DNA from: Straminergon stramineum
Taxonomy: Eukaryota > Streptophyta > Bryopsida > Hypnales > Calliergonaceae
Length of the DNA stretch: 64,000 nt
Assembly (NCBI GenBank): GCA_963920665.1
Contig: OY987266.1
Coordinates: 15,071,001-15,135,000 of the forward strand
Direction: 5' to 3'
A program made the position numbers and the translations under genes. The notes beneath the pieces are model-generated. The model worked only from the letters and a program-made list of their open reading frames with translations, made no database searches and was not told where the DNA came from. Positions 33,860-44,633 of the stretch are shown here, piece by piece (within the stretch, counting starts at the first letter, position 1; each line of letters opens with the position of its first letter).

Positions 33860-33976
33860 GTTAGTTGTTTGAGTTTAGTTGTCTGAAAATGTAAATATGT
33901 CTGTTGGGGTCTCTGGTTCTGTGTATTGTTTCCCCTTGCAATGGAAATTGTCCATGTGTTTCAAAAAAACAAGAAG
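33860..33976 (+). mobile_element. 117-bp 5'-truncated retroposon with 13-bp target duplication
   Basis: The 13-mer AAGAAAAAGTATT occurs perfectly at 33,847-33,859 and 33,977-33,989. The insert ends TTGCAATGGAAATTGTCCAT and then GTGTTTC plus an A-rich tail. This is the pattern left by LINE-driven reverse transcription that stopped early. Confidence 0.75.
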
Positions 33977-34450
33977 AAGAAAAAGTATTATTTATTACAA
34001 GGGCCAATCATTTTCCAAGTTGCTTTCCCCATTTCTCTTTACACATTGCAAAGTGAACAATTTATGGAAGACCTAATGTCATAAATAAGTGTCTATGACA
34101 CGAATCGTTTGAAAATTCATAAATAATTCAATATTGCTTCTAAAAATATGAAACCACTTGTGTTACATTATGCAACTATTTCTCTTTGTTTGAAAAATGA
34201 GATAAAAATATTACTATTGAAGAAAATCTATGGAAAAGGATGACCAACGTTTAGATGAGAGGTTTTCAAGCCTCCTACCTTAGATCTCCACTTTGAAGAA
34301 ATTGAGACATGGCTAGTGGAACTACCTCCAAGAGACTCTTCATTTGGCCATGGTCTTTAGACCAGTGTCATCATTATTATTGTCCACTTTGAAATTATCA
34401 CTAGTCAGACCCTAATTGAATATCCTTCAAAAAGGTCAACAATATATTAA

Positions 34451-34674
34451 CCCTAGAACAACAACATGGACATTTTGTATTTGATGGATGATAGGGAATC
34501 CTTCTAGTAGGACAGAAGTGCATCTATTCATCCTTGGAATTTTGTTGTGAAAAGGAAAGGTCTTCTACAATAGTTTGACTTCCAATGAATATTTTTGTTT
34601 TAAAAAAAAAATATAAGATGTCACACAGTTCTAGAAGCAATGATTTTCATGATCACTAGTATGTCCTTTAAGGG
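34451..34674 (+). mobile_element. T4 element, A type
   Basis: It follows TTAA (34,447-34,450), starts CCCTAGAACAAC and ends CCTTTAAGGG before CTAA (34,675-34,678), a one-base variant of the target. Family blocks ATTTGATGGATGATAGGG and GTAGGACAGAAGT are present. Confidence 0.7.
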
Positions 34675-34678
34675 CTAA

Positions 34679-34819
34679 CCTTTGAAGGATATTGAGGCTC
34701 AAAAGTGCCTAGTCAACAAATGACTTCATTGCTCATTGTAAAAACAAAGAATGCAACTACTGGTCCAATTATGGGAGCAATTTTGGTGACTACTTTGGTC
34801 ACAAGGGTGCATCCCTTAA
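34679..34819 (+). mobile_element. T4 element, B type
   Basis: It directly follows the A element, repeating the A-B order of 29,343-29,694. It carries ATGCAACTACTGGTCCAAT and ends GCATCCCTTAAG. The terminal TTAA is blurred. Confidence 0.6.
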
Positions 34820-35446
34820 GAAATAATGTACTTCATGTCCTATTGTGTGTCACTAGGGTTCTACTTCAAGTTTGTTTTTTCATTTATTTTAGGCAGTGCA
34901 AAAAAAAATTATCATTGAAAGGATGGAGCTATTTCCATCCATGTAATTGGATGAAACTTGCAATATGTGGATGAAATTTAATTTATTCATTGAAAATGGT
35001 GTACATTTATCCAGCATAGAATGATACTATCCTAGGTTTTGGTACCAAATTAGCAATTTCATCCACTAAAAAGCAAGAATATTTTGCTAAATATTCCCTC
35101 TAAAAAACTGATCGCTTTCTAAAAGAAATTCGCTCAACCTAAAACCCTGTTCTACTTCTTCATATTACAATAACTTATTCCCCAAAAGTTTGGGTACCAG
35201 ACATTGTCAAACAGGAAACAAGAACTGTGTGCACATCTCAAAGGACGTACTTGTGTATCCAAGATTTTAATTCTTGCAAAACAGAAGGTAGGATGAATAC
35301 AGTATTAAGATACTCTGCACTAATTTGTTACAAGGGAATATTAAATGAAAAATTCCTCATTTCAGAGGGCATTTGTTGAAATGATCCCTAATCTTGAGTT
35401 GGAATCTTCAGGTGCTCCCAAATTTTTCATGCACATGTGCTTTAAA
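34820..35446. other. No gene seen
   Basis: AT-rich sequence between two TTAA elements without recognisable features. Confidence 0.4.
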
Positions 35447-36162
35447 CCCCTAAAGTCCCAAGACCATTTTTTGGTCAAAAATAACTAAGAACAAGTACAA
35501 TAGTTTTGATCCATTCACCCATGAAAACAGAAAAATTATATTTTTAGAATCTAATATAGGATATGGAACTTCACTTGTCTCAAATCACATGGTAAAAATT
35601 TCATGAAGTTTGATTGTACACATTGGAAGGTATCAACATTCAAAATTGGAAAAAAAGTTTTTTTGAATGTTGGCTTGCAATTTCAGATGACTTTGCTTGT
35701 CATTTATGGAATTTTTTTGCACTACAGACTCTGAATGTAAAATTATTTGTGTTGAAGAATTGAGGTGAAATTCTAGAAATTAAAAAAAAAATGCACTTCA
35801 TTTTCATTCTTAAAAAAATTGTTAAGTAGAAGTAGATTCAAGATTGAAAGAAAAACGGCTAAATCATTAATAGCTCTAAGAGAGGATTAAAATACAATAA
35901 TCCCATTGGTAGGATTGTTCTAACAAGCAAACTTAACCTTGTCAAACAATTTTTTTTTCTAGCCACCACATTGGAAAAAAGGACTTTTTGTGTCAAAACT
36001 TTTGCTCCATGGCACTAAACGAAATAAAAACTATATTCCTAGAAAACTACTGTGTTTTTCTATCTCCACAAAGAGTTTCTAAAAATCAAGATGAATATTG
36101 AGACCATAGAAGCTTGCCCAAAATCCATTTTGTCCCCCAAGGGAACAATGGAACTTTAGGGG
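35447..36162 (+). mobile_element. T1 element, 716 bp
   Basis: The left end is CCCCTAAAGTCCCA and the complement of the right end CCCCTAAAGTTCCA. TTAA stands at 36,163-36,166, and TTAAA precedes the left end. The interior follows the 29,842 copy (a TTCACCCATGAAAA block, ATGAAGTTTGA, TTTTGTCCCCCAAGGG). Confidence 0.8.
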
Positions 36163-36166
36163 TTAA

Positions 36167-37919
36167 TGAACAAAGAACATTTCATCCATGTTTTACATAT
36201 TTCATTCAATTTTATGGATGTGAATATCTTTATCAATCACTCTACTATAAATGCAACTTGGACAGCCTAAAAAGTGGAAAGAAAAAAATGTGTTGTGAAG
36301 GATCATTTCATGGTGCATCCCAAAGAGTGCATGTATGAAGTGAAAGTATTGTCATGATATTTTCACATGTGTCATGGCAAGCATTTTCACCAATGTCTAG
36401 ATCATCAACCGTAATGACAACTAAATTGTGATCCTTTTCTAAAATTGATGCCTCCAAATTCTTCCTTTAAAAATGTACTACCTAAAATCATGAGAGAACT
36501 TGGGATTGATTTCTAATACATGTGATTTTTCTACTTTGAAAATTCATATTTTAATCTAATGGTATCCAAAAAATGCATTTTACAAGATTTTATAATCTTT
36601 TTTGACTACCAACAATATCTAACAAAACTTTTGCAATTCAACAATGGATATCATGCACAAATTCTTATTTGGATGATTTTAGGTGTTGTTATTTTATTCC
36701 TCAAAATAAGATTTCAAACCAAATGCAAAAAAATTAGCTTGATAGGATTGATGGATCAAAAGATTATAACTGCCATTTGAAGTTGCATAATTCTTTAGGT
36801 AGTTCAGCTTTTTTGTATGTGCAATATGTATTTATTCATTGGTAAGTGCAACCTTTCATATTCAAGTTGTAAGGACAAAATAATACATAAAGTTGAGTTT
36901 ATATAGAATGCAATGAAAAAAAGTTAGCTCAATTTTCAACTTTTTTTTTCTATAAAACAAGTCATTACAAATTAAGAGGATTAGAAGAGTACCGTAGCTT
37001 CCTAGCTTTTTGTCTAATATTTCATTAAAGTTTGAAAAAATATTGCAATCCAAAAGTAATATATAACAATCAAGCAATTTTAAAATTAAAAAAATTAGTC
37101 ATTCATCCAAATTGTTCTTACAATTTTTGAATGGTTGTTGTTATTTTCATCTAAGGCAACCACATTTGTATGTGGTCTTGTGCTTGAAACTCTAAAACCT
37201 CTACCTTGTGTCTTATGAATTTGTTAAGTGTCAAGGTTTGTTGAATGTGAAAATTTATGCTTTAGAACGGTCAAAATGGTGAGGCAAAAAACTTTGCAAT
37301 GTATGTTTATAGTTATTGAAGAAGAGATGCAAAATTGTATGTAGTGAGTTGAATGTCTATGAATTAGTCAATCCTTATTTATATATCCAAAAATATAAAC
37401 ACCCTTTCAGTTATTTATTTTCTCATCAAGTTGCTAGGAAGCTACAATATTTACAAAATTGGTGAAATTAAGCCTTCAAGATACTTGCTCATTGTTGTAA
37501 TTTGGTGAATGATCCATATGGATTGACTTTCCCATCCAAAAATACCATAGAAAAGTCCCCTAAAGTCCTTTTGACAAAAAAGTGGTTTCATAATTGTTGC
37601 AAAAATTGAGGAAATTGCCAACCACACATTTTTCAGAACATTTTTTTCATTTATGATTGTGTCTGCACTCTAAATGGCTCAAATATGATATAATTGAAAA
37701 GGAGATAAAATTTCCTACAAGTTACAAAAATACATTTTGAAGATGAATAAAAACTTTATCCCAAAATGAAAATATATGGAAAATAGTTTTTATGCGTGTT
37801 TTTGCATCCATTTTTTGGAGTTGATTTGTCTACTAAGTTAGATGTTGATTCACATTGATTAATGCAATGATCGAGAAAATTCTTGCTATAGATTACTTTC
37901 ACACTAAAGAGGGTATATC
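36167..37919. other. No gene seen
   Basis: About 1.75 kb of very AT-rich sequence. Frames of 70-75 codons occur but show only low-complexity composition. Confidence 0.45.
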
Positions 37920-37923
37920 TTAA

Positions 37924-38821
37924 CCCCTAATGTAAGTTCCATTGACTCGTTTGGAGACAAAATGGATTTGGGGAGGCTTTTATGTTCTTAACTTTTCTCG
38001 TGATTAAAAAAAATTGAAGATAGGAAAACATAATATCTTTCTGGAAATATAACTTTTATTTGAATGTGTACCCAAGAGCAAATATTATGCTGTGATAAAT
38101 CCAAAGTAGAACTCACCGGGCAACACCAAAAAATAACAAAAGGTCAAAATAAAATTTCCAAAATTTTGTTTCATAGAGAAATTACTTTTATTTACATGGA
38201 AAGATTTGATTCATTCTATTTGGACTATCTAGTGATGAGAAAGTTTCATTCTATCACGTTATTTTGGGCAATCTAAGCATCTTCTTGAAAAAATATCTTA
38301 TCAAATTCAATTTTGAGGGCTATTTTCAAAAAATTCAAAAAAGAGAGTTTGATAAGGTTTACTTTGCATGCTAGAACAATCTCATTGTTGGGATTATTGT
38401 GTTTCAATTCCATCTTAGATCTATTAACAATTTAGATTTTCTTTCAATCTTGTACCTACTTCTACCTATCAATTTTTCTAAGAATGAAAATCAAGTATGT
38501 TTTTTCCTTGATTTTCAACTCAATTCTTCAGCATAATTTTCTTAATTCAATATTGATATTGCAAAAATTTTAAGCTAAAAAGATTAGAAGCCTTAAAATC
38601 TAGTTAGGCAAGGTGCAAAAAAATGTTTTTCTTCACTTCAAACACAAATATCTTGCAATCCACGTAGTTATAGTTTCTAAAATCTCTTCTACACGTTCTA
38701 ATACTAGTCTAGTGCAAGATCCTATAGTTAGATAATTATGTAGAAAAAACAATTTCATTGTGCAATAGAAATGGCAATTTGGAGTGGAATTTGATGAAAA
38801 GAGACCTTGAGACTTTAGGGA
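37924..38821 (-). mobile_element. T1 element, 898 bp, reversed
   Basis: TTAA at 37,920-37,923 and 38,822-38,825. The left end CCCCTAATGTAAGTTCCATT and the following GACAAAATGGATT block are the complement of the T1 right end; the right end ACTTTAGGGA matches the T1 left end with one terminal change. Confidence 0.75.
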
Positions 38822-38825
38822 TTAA

Positions 38826-39187
38826 TAATTAAATATCCCCTATCATGATGGAGGGGAAGATGAAAGGGAAAATATTGTGGAGCTCATTTCAAACCTTTGA
38901 TCTTGGGATGTCCTTGTTCTAGCTGTTGAACCATCTTACACTTAATAAAGTGAATAAAAACATTTTAAAATAGTCTAATTGTTGTAGTCAATTTTCCTAT
39001 ATTTATTCATTATACTAAGTCCTTCAAATTACGTTTAAGACTCTCTTTGGATGTATTCTCATACTTGAATATACTTGTGATGGAACCATATCTTACATTC
39101 TATATAAGATTATTCAAGATTGGTCCACATATAGAGAGTGTAATTGGGTCCCATGAAATTGAAGTTGGAAAAAACATGCACTTTTAT
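38826..39187. other. No gene seen
   Basis: Short AT-rich intergenic stretch without recognisable features. Confidence 0.4.
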
Positions 39188-39736
39188 CCCAAAAGGACAG
39201 ACCCCAAAAGAGGTCCATAACCATTGATTTCAAGATTCGTGATCCATTACTCTATTTGCTTCCATTTTGCAACTAGATACGAATGAAAATTTTACATTTT
39301 TTTTAGAAATGAAATCATATGTCTACAACAAGTTATAAAATTTCATATTTTGGGGGAAAAAGTTGAAATCATCGTGATTATTTTAAGAAGAAAATGAAGA
39401 AATTTCATATCAAATATCAAATATACTAAAAAAATCTAGAATTTTCACTGTAGTTGTATATTATAGTGTATAACATCATGGTATAACCAAGGTTACCATG
39501 TCAATTAAAATTAGAAAATAAAAAAAATCACAGTTATAGACCAGAAGTTCATATTGCTGTAAAATATTGAAATTTATGAATTTTCCAAAATTTCCAATTA
39601 GAAACTACATCGGGTAAGCTTCATTTCATTAGTTGGATTGATATTAAAAAAAATACAGTTTTTATAGCTAAAATTCACACTAAGAGTAACTAGCAACTAA
39701 TAAATGACCAACATACATTAAATAGGGATGTGTGCA
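39188..39736 (+). mobile_element. T3 element, degenerate ends
   Basis: It starts CCCAAAAGGACAGACC after TTAT and ends before TTAA (39,737-39,740). The interior (CATAACCATTGATTTCAAG, GTATAACATCATGGTATAA, ATTGAAATTTATGAATTTT) is shared with 57,708-58,258 and, in reverse, with 39,975-40,319 and 59,935-60,165. Confidence 0.55.
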
Positions 39737-39740
39737 TTAA

Positions 39741-39870
39741 CCCTAGAAGGACGTTGTCAATACTAAGTGTCCAATGGATTACTTCATTTGAGACTATGGA
39801 CGGAAAAAAATTCATCCAATGCTCTTTTGAGAAGTCATTTAGATCGGATGCTTGAGTACAAATTTGGTGA
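39741..39870 (+). mobile_element. T4 fragment, B type
   Basis: It starts CCCTAGAAGGACGTTG after TTAA and carries GTGTCCAATGGATTACTTCA, then diverges. It lies between two T3 copies in opposite orientation. Confidence 0.5.
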
Positions 39871-39974
39871 ATTGTATTACAAATTCCCTCGTTATGGTAT
39901 CATTGATTTTTTGGAAGAAGATGTTTAATCCACATATCATCCTTGCAATGTATTTTGGTCATTTCTTGTAAATT

Positions 39975-40319
39975 TTCTCTTAATGTGAATTTTAATCATA
40001 ATAATTTTTGAATTTGAGTTCAACAAATAAAATGAAGTTTATTAAATACAATTTCTATTCCTATTGAATAATTTGAAAAATTCATAAATTTCAATATTTG
40101 TATAGCAATAGGAACTTTGGGCCTATAACCATGGATTGTTGATTTTCTAATTTTTGAGACACATGATGACTATGGTTAAGGGTTGTAGTAGACATATGAT
40201 TTCATCTTTGCAAAATACATATAAAATTTTTCATTCATATCAAGTTGCAAAATAATAGCAAATAGAATGATGGATAGTGAAGCTTGAAATCAATAGTCAT
40301 GAGACCATCCATCTAGGGG
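39975..40319 (-). mobile_element. T3 fragment, reversed
   Basis: On the minus strand it begins CCCCTAGATGGATGGTC and continues ATTGATTTCAAGCTTCACTA and TATTTTGCAACTTGATATGA, following 39,188 onward. It forms an inverted pair with that copy. Confidence 0.55.
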
Positions 40320-40516
40320 CGAGCATCTTTTTCTTTAAAAAAGTCAATAATACGATAATGAGAGAGTTTGCAATTCTATTTGCTAAAAATATACTCAAAC
40401 AACCTCCAAAAAAAATATTGAATGAAGAAAATGTCTTTTTCCATTTCCATCCTAGTACAATCTTAGGTGAAGTCATCCAAAGGTCCTTATGAGTCCTTAG
40501 CAACATTTCAGGTTAA

Positions 40517-41081
40517 CCCCTCAAGGACGAGGCACATTTTGGACACAAACTATGAAAAACTGCCACTTCTTAGAACAGTAAGAAAAAAATGAAAAAAAAA
40601 TGTTTTTTTCAAAATTCAACCGTACAAATTTGTACTAGACTACTATGGGAATATGTGGAAAAAATTTCAGAAACTTTGACCGCACGGATTGAAAGATTAT
40701 AACGTTCGAAGTTAGAAGAAAAAGTTTTTTTTTTACCCTGCCCGACAGGGCCAGCAGACTTTAACTCTTGTAAAAGTGAGATTTTTACACTATACATGGT
40801 TATTTTTTTTTACATTTGTATCTGAAATCATGTAAATTACATACCTGTAAAATTTCAGAAGTAAAGGAGGAGTTTTGCAAAATCTGCCCGATTAAAAAAA
40901 AAGTTCGGGGCAGCATAACTTTTGATCCGGGCATCCGATCGAAAAAAAAATTATATTCCCACTTAGGGGGTACATGTTTACACCTTGTGTCAAAAATTTG
41001 TGAACATCCAACCAAAATTGACTTCATAGGAACCTACCCGGATTTCGATTGTCCGTTCAACGGACAATTGTCCTTTAGGGG
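40517..41081 (+). mobile_element. T1 element, 565 bp, TTAA duplication
   Basis: TTAA at 40,513-40,516 and 41,082-41,085. The ends are CCCCTCAAGGAC and (complement) CCCCTAAAGGAC. It shares GCATAACTTTTGATCC, GGGCATCCGATCG and the GACTTCATAGGAACCT block with the longer T1 copies. Confidence 0.85.
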
Positions 41082-41085
41082 TTAA

Positions 41086-42184
41086 GGCCTACAAGTCCCA
41101 ATATAGCAACTTGCATCGACGATGCCCATGATGGATTTTTTTATCCATTTTTAAGGGTAAGATGTTTTGCCTGGGTGTGGATATACAAGTACCTTACACA
41201 TTAGGGGTAGCCACAACTTTTTCAATGCGTGCCCATTCTTTGAAGAATAGAAATGTTGCAGCTCTCCATTGGCCCACCATTGGTTATCTGTGGAAGAATA
41301 TTCTTCCTCTGCTAAATCTTCTCTATGTCCATTATTTCCCTCTAGAGGTAAGTAATGGATGTGAAGAAGATTTATTAGAAGAAGTATAGTTTGCCATGGA
41401 GCACATTGTCACCAAACTTTGCCTGTGCCACATGTGTTCCGTGCCAATGATTCTCATTCCAAATTCGCATTTTTTGTGCTTCTCACCTTTGAAAGGGTGT
41501 CACAAATTCTTTATGCAAAATGGCTCCCCATTGGTTCATGTTTCCTCTCATTCTTTAAAGAAGTTTGCGTTGGTGAAGAAGGTGTGACTACCCCTAAGTT
41601 AGTGTAAAACACACTTAAAGTCGTGAGGTATTTTTTTTCTTGTTCTTTTTAGTGATCAATTAATTATCAATGTATAGCCCTCCCCCCCCAAAAAATAATT
41701 AAAATTAAAAAAACCCTGCAAAATGGCGTGCACAGTAAGTTAGTACAGTTCAATTTGCCGTGAGTCCACCACCACAAAAGTAGAACAAACTGCCGTGAAT
41801 TTGGCTTTTCTCATCCTTGACCACGTATCTTCTTAAGCAGTCCCAGCCACTCAAAAACTAGGAATAACTGTAAAGCCAATAAGCCAGCCTGCGTCCGAAC
41901 CCAACTTGCAGTGCGTCCTATCGGTTTGCCAACACAAAAGCAGAAACCAATTATGGTCCAGTACCACACCGCCACGTGGCAAAAACAATCCATCTGGCAG
42001 CATATGGAGACCCCTTCGCGGCCACAACCATCCATCCACTCCACAGACAGCCTAGCCTGGGAGCTCGAGACGGAAGTCTCTGTGTAGGACAAACCCAAAG
42101 CCACAGCCTCGAAATCGAAGCCAAGACTCGCTAATCCCAAGACTCAAAAGCGAAGACTCACTAGCTTATCCCAAGACTCACTAA
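41086..42184. other. No confident gene
   Basis: Frames at 41,162-41,389 and 41,396-41,607 are open but carry no motif I know and overlap each other in different frames. GC content rises after 41,750. A string of CCAAGACTC repeats begins near 42,120. Confidence 0.4.
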
Positions 42185-42666
42185 GGTAAAACAGCCCATT
42201 ACGGACCAAATGGGGTGGGTGGGTGGGTTGCCCTCTTGTCATTTCTGAAATTTTCCAAATTTTTTTTCCAGAGAAACTTAAGCGATAGAAATGGCAAGAG
42301 CATTTGAAACTATATATTTTTTTTGATGAAGTGTGAATTTGTTATGAATTTTTGAAGTGTTTAGTCCATCAAGGCTTGAAAGAGTCTGTAGACTACCCCA
42401 AAACCAACCAAAACTAATCCATAATGATCATCTTACTCACCTATAGCGGTCAAAATATTTTCTAACATAGAAGACCTGAAAGAGGCACTTCTTACAATGA
42501 ACTAACACTAAAAAACTGAGAGTTCCTATTGTGGTCACTAATCACTCCATTCCAGTTAGCAAAGACAAGGAATGTGGCCCAAATCTCAATAGTTAGAAGG
42601 AAACCATAATGGGGGCATTCTCAGGAGTCCACAATGGGTAAAAGGTCTGTAATCTGCTGTATTACC
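42185..42666. mobile_element. Candidate 482-bp inverted-repeat element upstream of the MATE gene
   Basis: The left end GGTAAAACAGCCCATTACGG and the complement of the right end GGTAATACAGCAGATTACAG agree at 16 of 20 positions and continue into GACC/ACC. It splits a stretch of CCAAGACTC repeats: CTTATCCCAAGACTCA stands at 42,165-42,180 and again at about 42,666-42,681. Because those repeats were already tandem, that 16-mer cannot be taken as a target duplication without more evidence. Confidence 0.4.
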
Positions 42667-44424
42667 TTATCCCAAGACTCAAAAGCCAAGACTCACAAGC
42701 CAAGACTTGCTATCCCAAGACCCAAATCCAAGACTCTTATTAACATTGGGCGGTCCGATCGAAGCCTGAAGCTTCACGCCGCAATTCAGGCCGCAATTCA
42801 AGCGTAACTTAGTGACGATATGAAGCTGTGCATGCTCCTACTCACATGCAGGCAGGGACCTCAATAACTGATTGACGGCGATGACTCATTGAAAAGTCCC
42901 GGCCCATCTCCTCTCCAAGACTTGGAAACGGTTATTAGCCCCGTCTCCGTGAATGCGCACTTAGTTGGCCTGGTGGGCTCCATCTTACAGCTCCTACGAC
43001 TTGCCATACAAAAGAGAGCACCTTTTTTCAGTGTAAAATAAAATTGCGTTTCTGTTCTAGAGAATCCAAAGGTGTGGCGCCATGGAGTTTTCACGGGTGT
43101 TTGAATTGTGGAAGCGGTGCTGCATCGAACGGTGAAATGCGCCGACCTCATCCAGGTTTGGCTTTTGGGTCAGCCTTGGACATGCATGCACACACGCTGA
43201 TGTATAGTTGAGAGAATTTGGGACCGGTCTTGCTGTCTTTGCATTCGCAATGGAGGGGATTTGAATTTCGGTGGGTGAATTTGGGGATGACAGACGTCCC
43301 GAGGTGGTGAATAGTCAAGTGGGCGGGAGGATGTTTCTTCTCGGCATTTGTGGGCTTGTGTTTGGGGATGGGGGTACCGTGATTGCCGCCGTCCTTGGGA
43401 TTTCTGGGCTTGGAAGTGGTCGGAAGTGTACGCATGCACGGCAGGCGCACTTGTCTTGATCTTTTGGTCGGTTTCTGGTTAAGTTGTTATTCTTGTTACT
43501 GCTTGTTGCGGTGGTGATTGGCTGACGTTCTACGAGTGAAGATCCACAAGTGTCCATTGCATGTAAGTGGCGGAGCTTCTTGCCATTCTTGGATTTCGGT
43601 TCTGTGAGAATTGAGTTTTTTTGGTGTCGAAATGGGTTCATCGTAACTCTACTGGTGTTTGAAATTGTGTTCCGTGACGTGAAATTGTAGAGCTGCAAGG
43701 GAGTGCTCGTGTCAGACGTGGGTGATTGTACTGACATGCGTTTTCGGTTAGATGGTGGAGCCTGGCATTAGTTTCAGTGCTCTGGTGGCACTTTCGTATA
43801 TCGAATTTTTAGAAGATACCAATTGTACGCAAGTGGCGTGTGTACTGTAGCTTCCGTTGCACATCTTTCGTTTCTTTTGAACTAACTTACAAATTCTTGG
43901 CACCATTCTTTCGGTTCTGTAAGAATACAGGCTTCGCGTCGACTCGTTGCCAATTCTTGCTTGAAAGAATTTTCTATTCCATGAGGAGAACTAGTGAGCT
44001 CCAAAGTAGTGTTTCTATCAGACGCATCTTGTTATTGTTCCCATTGAGGGTTGACGGAGGAGCCTGGCATTTGAGCTTTTGACACTGTTGTTTACCGAAC
44101 TTTCACCAATAATTATTCACAGAACTTGAATCTTGTCTCTCTTGGAAGAGTTTTTCGAGATCGACATACTTCACGTTTCGGTCGCATATCGTCAGTCTTG
44201 AGTTAAAATCGAGCTATGAAGCGGAGGCTTTTCACACCTTCGTACGCCAAGCTCTCACTAATACATAATCACAGAAGTAGAATCTTTTTCTCTCGGATTA
44301 TTTTCTTCTAGGTCGACGTGCTTCACGTTTCGGTTGCATATCGTCGGTCTTGAAACTAATTCGAGCTATGATTTAAAGTATTTCTCATGATCTGACCCTG
44401 TTGCGCGTCGTCACGCAGACTGTT
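42667..44424. promoter_or_regulatory. GC-richer upstream region of the MATE gene, with tandem duplications
   Basis: Compared with the flanks this region has more CpG and fewer A/T runs, as near plant promoters. Two loose duplications are visible: about 43,540-43,800 and 43,830-44,100 share GTAAGTGGCG/GCAAGTGGCG, TTTCGGTTCTGT and GGAGCCTGGCATT; about 44,130-44,226 and 44,270-44,370 share CTTCACGTTTCGGT, GCATATCGTC and CGAGCTATGA. Overlapping frames on both strands (for example 43,315-43,737 minus) have no recognisable domain, and I do not call a gene. No clear TATA box could be fixed. Confidence 0.4.
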
Positions 44425-44633
44425 GAGCTCTATTCTCCACCACCAGGGTGACATCTGGCAACTTCTTTGGGGAGTGATGAGCTTCATTCTCCACCAACAA
44501 GTTGACAATTTGCAACTTTGGGGGGAGTGATAACCTTCATTCACCACCAACAGGGTGACAATTTGCCACTTTGGGATTGTTGCTCTTCATTCTCCACCAA
44601 CTGTTCTCCACTTTGCAACTTCGTTAGGTCACG
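44425..44633 (+). repeat. Minisatellite (50-54 bp, about four units) running into the MATE start codon
   Basis: The phrase (G)AGCTTCATTCTCCACCAAC followed by GGTGACAATTTGCAACTTTG and GGGAGTGAT repeats with starts at about 44,425, 44,479, 44,532 and 44,582. The spacings of the inner CTTCAT mark are 54, 53 and 50 bp. The last unit is shortened and ends CAACTTCGTTAGGTCACG directly before the ATG. It therefore makes up the proximal promoter or 5' leader. Confidence 0.75.

Noticed and set aside
42165..42681. 16-bp direct repeat CTTATCCCAAGACTCA as a target duplication
   Set aside because: The locus is already a string of CCAAGACTC repeats, so identical flanks are expected by chance.
43148..43737. 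Overlapping frames of 89-140 codons on the minus strand upstream of the MATE gene
   Set aside because: Several frames overlap on the same GC-richer DNA, none shows a domain, and the sequence is internally duplicated.
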